64,000 bases of DNA, from contig NC_089456.1 of NCBI RefSeq assembly GCF_026210795.1, positions 560,501 through 624,500 of the forward strand, in the 5' to 3' direction. Both the position numbers and the translations under genes were made by a program. Below are positions 34,695 through 45,866 of the stretch, piece after piece; the stretch's first letter is position 1; each line of letters begins with the position of its first letter. This DNA comes from Rhizophagus irregularis (taxonomy: Eukaryota > Glomeromycota > Glomeromycetes > Glomerales > Glomeraceae). The notes below the pieces were generated by a model, which saw only the letters and a program-made list of their open reading frames with translations, made no database searches and was not told the origin of the DNA.

Positions 34695-36817
34695 ATGTCT
34701 TCACCTCCAGCTCCTTCTGTTATTAACCCGGATATTCCGCCACCACCACGTCCTATTACTTCTACTCCTTCTGGAGACCGACCTTTGTCTCCCACGACTA
34801 CCACTGGCGCGCCTAATAAACGTTCACGTATTGTCACTGATGATGCTATGAATGTTGATATAACTTTGCCCTCTGCTCCGCTCCCACCCTTACTTCTTCC
34901 GTTCCTTCTGGTCTTCCTGTCAACAAAGTCCAAGTGATTACCTCTCCTCATACTACTACTACTCCTGTTGAAACTGTTGACGCTTCTATCCATGCTCCCT
35001 CCAACACCGATGGTAAAGGCAAAGCTGTTGCCTTTGATATTCCAGAACGCCAACCATCCCCTGATGGTAATGCTGCTGCTATCAAATTCGCACCCTCTCG
35101 TTACCATGCTGTGGCTTACCTACGCGACGCGCCTGACGCGTTCAAAGCTAAATTTACCACCAATCGCTCCATGTGTGACGAAGTGGATTGTTCACTCTTC
35201 CGATATTCCTCATATGGTGCCCACGCACGCTGCGATGGATCAGGAGATAACAAAAAGATCCTTGTCTTCTTTAATGATCAGCATGATTATACCGATTGTG
35301 TCAGCTCCCCACATGCAGATCTTCTCAATTTAGCCTTTATGCATTATTCCCCTGCAGATGCCAAACTCAATGACGAAGCAAAGTCTTTGTTTGTTACCGA
35401 CATCCCACTTTTCCTTACTGAGACTCAAGTCCGTCAGGCATTTTCCCGATATGGTACCGTAATCAAGTGCAAACTTACCCCTAGAAACCATTACTATAAT
35501 AGACATATCCAGTTTTCTTCCACGGATGCAATTACCCAATTTAATGATATTTGGGCGATTATTTGCCTTGGTAATTCTTTACGTGTCTCGCCCGGCATCT
35601 TTTTCAAAATCCCAACGCGATAGCCGCAGAGAACATGTTGCTATTCTTGCCGGCATTCCGAAGAATATTAAAGAAGCTGATCTGTTAGAAATTGCTACTC
35701 AAGTCAATGCTAAGGCCCTTAATGTCCCCTTGTCTATCAGTTCTTACAAGCCTAAACCCTATGTATATTTGAATTTCTCCTCGTTTGAATCTCTTGAAGC
35801 TGCGCAAAGAAATGACCGTGGCTTTCCGCGGCAAAGGACTAACATGGCACCCTCCTAATGAAGCACAAATTTTATGCCACGTTTGTGGGCGTCCTGGTTG
35901 TTCTCCCTCTAAGTGCAATCCCCGTCCCACACGGAAAGTGGACGATCGCCTCAACAAACTTTACTCTCGCTTCAATGCTGGCCCTGTATGACGACTGTCA
36001 GGACTCACGACAATCACGTGACAATTCTAATTCCCGTTCAAGATCGCGTTCCAATTCTCGATCTCGCAATAATAATTCCTCTTCATCTCGCTCTAATAAC
36101 AGCCATAATAATTCTAACACTTCTCGTCCCAATACTCCTCGAAATAGCAACCGGACCAACAATACTAATAATAATCCCAGGAACAATGATAATTCTTCCG
36201 GATCTACTCAACCTCCGCACAGACCTCATTCTATCGTTTCTACAACACCTACTTCTTCATCTGACAATCCTGCCCTTACACTTCCTCAGCATGTTATTGA
36301 TGAATTAAAGGCGCAGATCAAAGAGATCGCTAACACCCTCCATACTCTCAAGGAAATTGTCTCTTGGATGAATGATACTATCACGGCTCATGAGTATAGG
36401 CTATCTGAGCTGGAATCAATGATGAATTATGATGCCCCTGACGACTCTAAATTGCATTCGCCTCCAAATGATCATGACCATTATAATCATTCTTAGGACA
36501 ATGGATGGGATGACGCTCCAATCCAAGACACGAATTCTGGATTCAATCTTCCTCCCCACACTTCCTCTTCTCTTATGGACATTTCTCCTGATGCCTCCTT
36601 CTCAGCTTTGGATCCTAGCTCTATCCTTTCAAACCGACATGTCCCCTTACCTGTCTCCCGCCCTATTAATATCACTCCTGACGCTAACACTTCCCGTTTG
36701 CAATCAGAAATTTTTAATGTTACTAATACACAAAAGAATCTTTCTGCCCAACTTGGTTCGATTATGGAAAAATTGGACTCCTTCTCTCCCTCAAAACCCT
36801 CCCCTTCTAATGATTGA
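34695..36817 (+). pseudogene. LINE copy 2 ORF1: RRM and zinc-knuckle protein, frameshifted
   Basis: It begins MSSPPAPSVINPDIPPPPRP at 34695. A frame change near 34930 leads to the main piece 34934-35623, with FDIPERQPSPDGNAAAIK, KSLFVTDIPLFLTETQVRQ and an RRM-like second half HYYNRHIQFSS. Further pieces give REHVAILAGIPKNIKEADLL, the zinc knuckle CHVCGRPGCSPSKC, a basic SR-like stretch (NSRSRSRSNSRSR), a helix with LPQHVIDELKAQIKEIANTL, and a tail ending GSIMEKLDSFSPSKPSPSND (stop 36817). An in-frame TAG lies near 36496. The ORF2 ATG (36810) overlaps the ORF1 stop in ATGATTGA. Confidence 0.75.
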
Positions 36818-39800
36818 ACACCAATTTATATTGGGTGCATCACAGGGATTTCACCCCCCTAATAGTGCGTTACCTAATAATAATAGTTTTAATAATCCCT
36901 CTTCTCCTTCTCTTTCCTCCCCTCTTATTAACTTTGGGCAAATCAATGTTAATGGTTTGTGCTCCCCTGTTTGACAATTGCATTTGTTAAATTATTTTTT
37001 GCATTCTTCCTTTGGCGTTTTATCTTTAAATGATACTCGTCTTACTTCTTTTGGTGCTAAATTTATTTATCAGAATGAACATTCCCATTATAATTTTAAA
37101 TCCTATTGGGCACCTTCCCCTTCTAATTCACGACCTCATGATGGTGTTGGTCTTTTACTGCGCCATCCTTTACACAAACATGTTCAGAAGATTGATCCTT
37201 GGAAAGGTCATCTTTTAAAATTGGATCTTTTTTTCCATCAAAAAAAAATTTCTATTATTTCTGTTTATATTCCTCCTTATCACTCTATTCATTATAAAGA
37301 ACGAGATGCTATTTTTGCACAACTTAATTTATGGCTTGATAAAGCCCGTTCTAATAATTATCATGTAGTAATCCTTGGTGATTTTAATGCAGATGAACTT
37401 TCACATTCACACCTTCCTCAACATCATTTAAAAATTTTGCGATCACTCTCCTCTCGATATTTTACGGATCATCAATCCCATATTTCTTCATTTTCAGGTC
37501 CTAGTCCTACTTTTTATCATCAGAATGGTTCTTCAAGACTTGATTATATTTGGTCATCCCCTGGTTTTCCTGCTCCCGGTCTTTTCTCTCATGTTGAATC
37601 TTGTCCTAAGTTAAATGACAATCCATTTACTGATCACCGTGTACTTATAACGGCTTTTGATTTTAGCTCCTGTTTCGCTACTCTAGCTAAAGCTAGATTA
37701 AAACAAAAAAGCGAACAACGCACCATTTTTCTTTACAAGAATTTGAACGATGATACTTGGGACAAATTTTCTATTGAAGTAAACTCGCGTCTTGAGTTGT
37801 ATTTGACCACACATCATCCTTCTATATCTTCACTTTCAGCTCTTTCTTTGGACAAACTTTGGTACGCTCTTAAACGTTCTATTCTTGGTGGTGCCATTGA
37901 TTCTCTACCATTTCAACATGTATCCAATACCCATCACCATAAACATCCTCCTGAGCTTACGATGCTTATTGCTATCAACAAATTTTTGGATAGATTATTA
38001 TTCAAACTGACCACGTCTCGGCCTAGTCGTCCAGCTCAAATTTCACAGATGATTAACTCTTTGTCTACACAATTATCTCTTCTCAAATCTCTTTTGAAAG
38101 ATTATACTATACCTAATTATAGTACAACACCACTTCCCGCTTTTATCAAATTTTTGCGTTCGCAGAAAACTTTGGTCTCTGCATATCTTTCCACGCAATT
38201 TCAGCAACATCGTGTAGATTCCATTGAATATTATACTGCTCTTAGAGATGAACATTTCTCTACGTCCCCGGGCTCTTTTATTTCTTCAGCCCTATCAGTG
38301 GAACATCGTTCTATCGTTCTAGATAGAGTTTTGGTTGTTATTGACTCTAAACCCACTTTACTTACTGATCCTTCAGATATCAAGCAAGCTGCTATTAACC
38401 ACTTCCAATCGGTTGTTACTCCTCCTTTGGTCCAGTATTCTTCTATGGATTCATTTCCTCCACGATGGCAAAGAGCATATACTCCTCTTTCTGATATTGA
38501 TTCGTCGTTATATATCTCGGTCATGTCTCCTATTTTGGAAGATGAATGGAAAAACATTCTCAATTCTATGCCCAATAACAAAGCCTCTGGTCCTTCAAAA
38601 ATTTCTTATGAGATGCTCAAACATTTAACTGGCGAAGCTTTCAATTTATCCCTTATTTTAGCTAATGCCTGCCTCATTCATGGAGATATTCCTGCTGATT
38701 GGCGTGAAGCGCTTGTTTATCCCATTTCAAAGCCTCATGAATTTGACGCACAATTAAAGAATACGCGACCTATCACTTTGTTGGAAACTGTACGAAAATG
38801 TGTGGTTAAGGTCGTTACAACTCGTCTTTCAAATATCCTAGCTGACAACCAAGTGCTCCAAGGTGGTAATTTTGCTGGATTGCCAGGTGGTTCCACTGAC
38901 ATTCCTATTAAGATGCTTGATGCTATTATTCATCAACGACGCTTTGATAAAAGCTACGATGCCAAGAGTTATGGATTGTTTCTTGGGACATTTCTAAGGC
39001 CTTTGACTCAATTGATTTAAACATGCTTAGACTAGCTTTAATCCGTCTGCATATACCGTCTTTATTGATTAAATTTATTATCAACCTTTTTACAAGACGT
39101 AATAATAAAATTATTACCCATTATGGTGATACTTCTGGATATAGAGTTAGAATTGGTATTGACCAGGGTGAAATCATTTCTCCATTATTATGGGTCATTT
39201 ATTTGGATTCTTTGCTTACCACACTTAATCGAGAAGCCTGTGATCCCTTTATTTTGAAATCTTCTGCACTATTGGATTATTCTCCAACTGAATATGAACA
39301 ACATAATCTCCCTGTTTCGCATATTACATTTATGGACGACTCCACTTTGATTGCTTCATCTAAACGAGGAATTGAAGATCGCCTTTCCATTACTGCTGAA
39401 TTTTATACTTTAAATAATACTCAAGCAAATTCAGCAAAATATATCCTTCTTTCTTCTGAACGATTCTCTCAACTTATAATGTTTGATCTTTCTCCATCTT
39501 CCTTGATTACAACTTCTACCCTCACTTTAAAGGCTTTAGCCTTATCAAAATCTTTCCGTTTTTTAGGTGTTTGGTTCTGCCTGTCAGCTTCTTCTCACTT
39601 TGTTCACAACCAAACTACTTCCATGGTCAAAGATATGGCTGCTTTACTTAGTCCTAAAAAGCTTTTGGCTCAACATGTGGCTTATCTTTATAATGTTGTC
39701 CTGCTTCCGAGGCTAGAATTTCGCCTACAAACCACATTGTTTGCGGAATCTACCATTAATCGCATGGTTTCTCCAATGCTTTCTTTTATTCGACAAAAGG

Positions 39801-42294
39801 CTGGTCTGGCCTCAGTTACTCCTCTTTCTGCGCTTTTCACATTATTACCATTTTCAAGCCAACAAGCATTTGGTCGTTTTCTTTCATCCCATGTGGCTTC
39901 GCTGGCAGAAAATTTTTTCTCGCCTTGTATAAACCTTTTGCCAATTATATGATTACTTATCTTCAAAGTTTTTTAGACTGTGATACCTGCCCTTCTACTA
40001 TTAATTTAGAACCATGGTCTCATACCTTTTCCCTGCGAACACATTCTTTATTCAATTCTTTACTGTTCTTTTCTCGTTTAAATATCACGTGGTCTTTAAT
40101 GTTCCGACCTCCGAGGAAAGATTTATGTCCGGCGATCTCACTCCGGTCTATTTTACCAAAAGACTTATTTACTTCCATGAAAAATGTCCGGAAAAATTTC
40201 AGCACTCGTTTTCTTGCTCAACTGATTACGCCGTGTGGCTCTCGACTTCTCTCGTGGAAAGATTTATGCTTTCTTAAACGAGTATCAAACAAAGGATCTG
40301 TGCCTGCTTGGTTTAATTATTTGTTCAATCTTATTGTTATTCCTAATTCGCCTTCCTTTTTTATTTTACAACAATTTAGAATTCCTAGTTCTCATACTGT
40401 AGCTTCTATTTCCTTTATAGATATTAGTCGAAATTATTAGTTTAACCCTCAATGGGCTATTTCTTTTAATCGTAATACTAACTCTTTTCTTGTTGGCCGT
40501 GTGATTACTACCTATCCTGCTCCACGTAATGAAGCTCTTATTTCACATTGGATTGCGTCTTCGGTTGATGACTTGCTTTCTGATTTTAAAGCGTGTCAAG
40601 GTTGTGCCTCTGCTCTCCCGCGATCCTCTACCTTTAAGACTCTGCTTAAACGGTGTCCCTCTGAAAGATGTTTCTCTTATGTTCCATTATCAAGTTTGAT
40701 CCGTTATCCTACGAAACCTCGTACTTATATACATGCGGACACTCGTTCGGTTTCACTCTCTGCCTCGTTAGGTTATGCCAAATCTCTTTTACTATTCCAT
40801 CTTTTTGCTCCGGATCGGTTACCTTCTATAAATGAACAAATGCCCAGGATTTCTGATATCCAACTTCCTTTATCGGTGTATACACTTTATATTGATGGTT
40901 CCTTCCTTCCTCCTTCTAATCATCCGGTATCCTCGATGGCTTATGCATCGGACTGCTATAGATTCTGATGGATTTATTTTGGAATCTCATTATAATATTA
41001 TTTCTTCTATTTTTCCTTCTGCTTTACGTTCAGAAGTTTTTGCTTTATTGCATGGACTGGACTCCCTCCCTCTGAATTCCAAGATTACTGTCGCCACTGA
41101 TTGTGCCCAATTACTTTCCCTATGGTCCTCATACGTGAATGCTCCTTTTATTCCCAGAATGCTTAAAGAATTTAACCATCTCTTATGGTCCTCTATACGA
41201 GTTATAAAGTCACATAAGAATCTGGATGTTACCTTGATCAAGGTTCCTGCTCACGCTGATGACACTTTGAATAATCATGTGGATGCATTAGCTAAAGCCG
41301 CTCATACGGACTCACACCTTTCTTCTCGTCCATCATTGGAATTGTTAGCTCCTTGCATATTACTATTTAATTCTTTACCTGTGGATATGAACATCCAGAA
41401 ATTCATCAGAGATATTTTTGACGCTAAAACTCTTTTAACTCTTGCTTTATTACCAAGATTTAATTCCTCTTCTTCAACTTCTGATATTGATTGGGCTTGT
41501 ACTAAATTTTGTCTCATTAATGATAAGCAATTTGTCTCCCATCGGAATGGTCGTTCCGAGTTTTGTGGTTTCCGTATCAAACTACTATTAGATATGCTTC
41601 TGACGCTGACAACTCTTCAGAGACGAAAGCCTCATCTTTATAATCCAAGTTGGCTTTGTCCCTCAATGTAACTCTTTTCCCGAGACTTTAGACCACTTGT
41701 GGACTTGTCCTTATATCTTACCGGAATTTAGCCCTTTAAATACTTTTAAAACACTTCTATTGGCTCTTCGGACTAATTATCTTGATAAATTCCTTTCCGC
41801 GTCATTTTTAATACCTTTGCCGACTTCTTTTGCTGCTGAATTTATAGCTCTTCGATTGTTGGGATTGTGACCCTCCTTCATTTTCTTGCCTGAGACTCGC
41901 ACGAGGACTTATACCGTTATCCCTTACTGAATTCCTTGGAATTTATTTCTCTTCACCTACCATATGGTCTATCTTAGATACACCTTTGCACGACTTTCAT
42001 TTTGACCTTTATGTTCAGATCTGGTTGTGCCGTTCTATTTTCTTTCATCATTGGGAATCAGCTCAAGGCATTACTAAAAAAATGAAATTGTCAGCTCTTG
42101 ATCCTTCTTCTATTTCACGCACTTCCTTTAACATTCCTCCTGATTCTTCAATACCTTCCCTGGCGACAGTTTCCTCGGATTCCTGGATTTCTTGGGTTTC
42201 CTCTTCTATAATCCGTGGGGGATCTTGGATTTCACATTTGGATTTTTGGCGCCGCTTAACAGTTCAGCCTCTACTTAGGATTTCTTTTTGGTAA
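36810..42294 (+). pseudogene. LINE copy 2 ORF2: endonuclease, reverse transcriptase, RNase H, broken
   Basis: After MIEHQFILGASQGFHPPNSA and FGQINVNGLCSPV comes a TGA (36972-36974) where copy 3 has CGA. The endonuclease and first half of RT are open to 39020 (LGDFNADELSHSH, SSRLDYIWSSPG, FTDHRVLIT, SGPSKISYEMLKHLTGEA). RT continues in a new frame from 39023 (GIDQGEIISPLLW, FMDDSTLIASS). Later pieces include the CQGC...CPSERC cluster, LYIDGSFLPP and ALRSEVFALLHGLDSL of RNase H, KVPAHADD, and the terminal WISWVSSSIIRGGSWISHLD (stop 42294). At least five frame changes and a TAG at about 40438 make it non-functional. Confidence 0.85.
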
Positions 42295-42571
42295 CGGATC
42301 GGATCTTAGGGTATGCTGGATAGTTGACTCACACTGGCCTTCGGGTAAAGATGGGGTATGCGTTTCTGTAATAGTTTAGTTTTTCTTTACTTAATTTTAT
42401 TTTGTTTAGATTTCTTTACTTGTATGAATCGTGAAGCTAGTTTTTTTTATTTTATTTTTGTTTAAATTTTATATATTCTGTAATATAGTTCGATTTGTTT
42501 CTTGTACTTTTCGTTTAAATTTTAATAAAAGATAAAGTCATAAGACTGTTTGCTCATAATCACCAAATATG

Positions 42572-42611
42572 GACTGTCCCAAATGTGTGACTATAAAGAG
42601 AGTTGACTGTA
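42572..42611 (-). mobile_element. Terminal 40 bp of pogo-like element P (intact end)
   Basis: The sequence gactgtcccaaatgtgtgac to gagttgactg, followed by TA, is the reverse complement of the end seen at 44617. It follows the target duplication of LINE copy 2 directly. Confidence 0.8.
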
Positions 42612-42658
42612 TTCGTTTAAAATTATAATAAAAGATAAAGTCATAAAACTGTTTGCTC
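42612..42658 (+). mobile_element. Orphan 47-bp LINE 3' tail
   Basis: The sequence ttcgtttaaaattataataa to aaaactgtttgctc matches the extreme 3' end of LINE copy 3 (51549-51595) but has no LINE body before it; a P terminus abuts it instead. ATAATCACCAAATATG follows, then LINE copy 3. It is best read as the remnant of a lost LINE copy. Confidence 0.7.
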
Positions 42659-42782
42659 ATAATCACCAAATATGAGGATCATCGCAACTCTTGCCTGAAT
42701 TTTTGAAAAACATATAGTTCGAAATTTACAAGTTTAAAATATTCTTTCCTCGTTGCTTTCCTCTTACTAAATTTGCGTTACT

Positions 42783-45700
42783 ATGACAACACCCAAAGCT
42801 AACCCTGATATACCACTGCCACCACTTCCTGGACCTACTATTCCTCCTAGAAATCGCTTGTTATCTCCCGATAACTCTAGTGGCGCGTCCACTAAGTGTT
42901 CGCGTACTGCCCATAAAAACGCTATGGACATTGAAACAACTTATACTCCTGCCCCCTGGTTTTAGACCTGGTCCTACTGCTCCAACCGGCCTTCCTGTCA
43001 ATAAAGTTGCTGTAATTATGCAACCACTTGTTACTAATACAAACTCTTTAGACTTTTCTATCCACGCACAACCCCTTCCTGCTCCTTCAACTGTTGCCTC
43101 ACAGGGCGACAAAGGTAAATCTGTTGCCTTTGATATCCCGGAACGTCAACCATCCCCCGATGGTAATGCTGCCGCTATTAAATCTACACCTTCTCGCTTT
43201 CATGCTGCAGCCTATCTACGTGATGCGCCTGACGCGTTCAAAGTTAAATTCACCACCAATCGCTCCATGTGTGATGAAGTGGATTGTTCGCTCTCCTGTT
43301 ATTCTTCCTATGGTGCCCGCATACGCTGTGATGGATCAGGCGATAACAAAAAAATCCTTGTTTTCTTCAATAATCAAGATGATTTTACCGATTGTGTCAA
43401 CTTCCCACGTGCTAATCTCCTCGATTTGGCCTTCACCCATTATTCCCCTACAGATGTTAAACTCAGTGATGAAGCGAAGTCTTTATTTGTCACTGACATC
43501 CCACTTTTCCTAAACAAGACGCAAGTCTGTCAGGCATTTTTCCGTTATGGCACTGTAATTAAGAGTAAACTTACCCCTAGGAAACATTATTATAATGGAT
43601 ATATCCAATTCTCCTCTGCGGATGCAGTTACCCAATTTAACGATATCTGGGTGATCATTTGCCTAGGTAATTTTTTACGTGTCTGCCTGGCATCTTTCTC
43701 AAAATCCCAACGTGATAGCCATAGAGAACATGTCGCTATTCTTGCTGGCATTCCAAAAAATATTGAGGAAGCTGATCTTTTAGAAATTGCTACTCAAGTC
43801 AATACTAAAGCTCTTAACATCCTTTATCTATCAGCTCTTACAAGCCTAAACCTATGTGTATTTGAATTTCTCCTCGTTCGATACTCTTGAGGCCGCTAAA
43901 GAGATGACCGTAGCTTTCCGCGGCAAAGGGTTGACATAGCACCCTCCTAATGAAGCTCACACTTTATGCCACGTCTGTGGGCGTTCTGGTTGTTCCCCTT
44001 CTATATGTAATCCTCGTTCCACACGCAAAGTGGATGATCGCTTTAACAAACTATATTCACGCTTTAATGCTGGTCCTTGACGTGATCGTCAGGATTCGCT
44101 CCAATCACGTGATAAATCCAATTCCCGTTCAAGATCGCGATCCACCTTTAGATCCCGCAATAACTCCTCCTCATCTAGATCCAACAATAACAATAATAAC
44201 AATAATAATATTAACACTTTCCGTCTTAATGTTCCGAACTGTAACAATCAGTTCAATAACAATAACACCAATTCTAGAAACAATGTAAAACCTTCCGGTT
44301 CTACTCAATCTCCACACATGCTTCCTCCTAATAGTTCTATATCTACTTCTCTGAGTAATAATTCTACTTATACACTTCCTCAACATATCATTGATGAATT
44401 ACGATCACAGATTAAGAAGATTGCTGACACCCTTAGTACTCTCGATGCAACTGTCTCCTGGATGCAGGATACCATTTCGCTACATGAGTATAGGCTAACA
44501 GAGCTTAAATCAATGATGGGCTATGATAACCTAACGACGTTGATTCATATTCGCCTCCTGATGATATTGCACCTATTCCCAAGATGTTGGATGGGATAAT
44601 GAACCATCTCATAATACAGTCAACTCTCTTTATAGTCACACATTTGGGACAGTCCATATTTGGTGATTATAAAGAGATGTGACTATATAAAAAATTTCTT
44701 ATATTTGTATATCATAATTCCGGCCAAAAATTAACATAATTTTAGCCAGAATTATACTTAAAACTTTATTGTTTCGTAACTTCGCCAATATTAATCGTAG
44801 AGAGATGATCTTACCGCCATTCGATTCGTCTTGATGAGACGGTTCTAATGGTATAAAATACATAGAAATCCAATCACTAGATTAATTTCCGAAATTAAAA
44901 AAATATTAATAGTTTTTGTGTAATAACTCTGCCAATATTGATCCTAGAGAGACGATCTTACTACCATTCGATTCGTCTTGATGAGACGAATCTAATGGTA
45001 TAAGATACATCGAAATCCAATCACTAGATCAATTTCCGAAATTAAAAAATATTAAATGGTTTTTAAGTAATAACTCCGCCAATATTGATCACAGAGAGAT
45101 GAGCTTACCACCATTCGATTCGTCTCGATGAGGCGATTCCAACGAGCTATATATCGTCTTTTTACAATCACTAGGTACCGAGAAATCTAGCAAAATGTTA
45201 AATGGCGCAGTAAACGTAAATCAAGAAATATTATAATGCCGATGTTTAACATTTTGTTGAATAACTCGTCAGCCAGTGGTTGGAAAAGGATAAAACTACC
45301 ACCATTCGATTCGTCTCAGTGAGACGATTCTAACTAGCTATGATACATCTTTGTACGATTATTAGATGCCAAGTTATTTAATATATTCTTTATATAACTG
45401 TGATTATAAACGGTTCTTTTTAATATAAGATTTTTGAGGATAGGTGTGATAGTGACTATAGATAGATTGTGACTATATAGGATAGATTTTAATAATAAAG
45501 TGTTTTGAACATTCAACTGGTGTGACTATATAGTAGAATGTGACTATAACGGGAGTGACTATAGAGGGAGTTGACTGTACGAGTTCACGATCCAATCTTT
45601 CTTCCTATACTTCTTCTTTTCTTATAGACACATTCCCAGATGCTTCCTTTTCAGCTTTGGATCCTAACTCCGTCTTGTCCCAAAGACATGTTCCCTTACC

Positions 45701-45866
45701 ACCCTCACGACCCAATACTAGTGTCTCTAATTCTACTGCTTCCTGCCTGCAATTGGAAATTTCTAATGTTACTAACGTCCATAAAAATCTTTCTGTTCAA
45801 CTTGGTTCGATAATGGAAAAATTGGACTTCTTCTCTCCCCCACACCCCTCCCCTTCTAATGATTGA
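42783..45866 (+). pseudogene. LINE copy 3 ORF1, frameshifted and split by a DNA transposon
   Basis: It begins MTTPKANPDIPLPPLPGPTI. The main open part (42880-43890) has FDIPERQPSPDGNAAAIKS, SLFVTDIPLFLNKTQVCQ, YYNGYIQFSS and HVAILAGIPKNIEEADLLE. The zinc-knuckle region follows in other frames near 43965 (CHVCGRSGC). The Asn-rich and LPQHIIDELRSQIKKIADTL segments run to about 44600, where the 961-bp element intervenes. The tail resumes at 45580 and ends GSIMEKLDFFSPPHPSPSND (stop 45866). The ORF1 stop and ORF2 ATG again overlap as ATGATTGA. Confidence 0.75.
44617..45577 (+). mobile_element. Complete pogo-like non-autonomous element (reference copy of P)
   Basis: Termini are CAGTCAACTCTCTTTATAGT (left) and, inverted, CAGTCAACTCCCTCTATAGT (right), each next to TA. 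Removing it and one TA rejoins LINE ORF1 (ccatctcataa, then TA, then cgagttcacga) in register with copy 2, which proves the boundaries. The interior holds the 147-bp repeat with the gattcgtc/gacgaatc palindrome. There is no transposase frame; the 60-codon open frame at the right end is accidental. It would need a pogo/Tc1-type transposase in trans. Confidence 0.85.

Larger units (their letters stand above)
34557..42555 (+). mobile_element. LINE copy 2 (about 8.0 kb, full length, decayed)
   Basis: It starts aggatcatcgcaactctttc and ends taagactgtttgctc. It is flanked by the perfect 16-bp word ATAATCACCAAATATG (34541-34556 and 42556-42571), which occurs once in the intact P element. Both ORFs are present along their full length but interrupted by frameshifts and stops. 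Confidence 0.85.
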
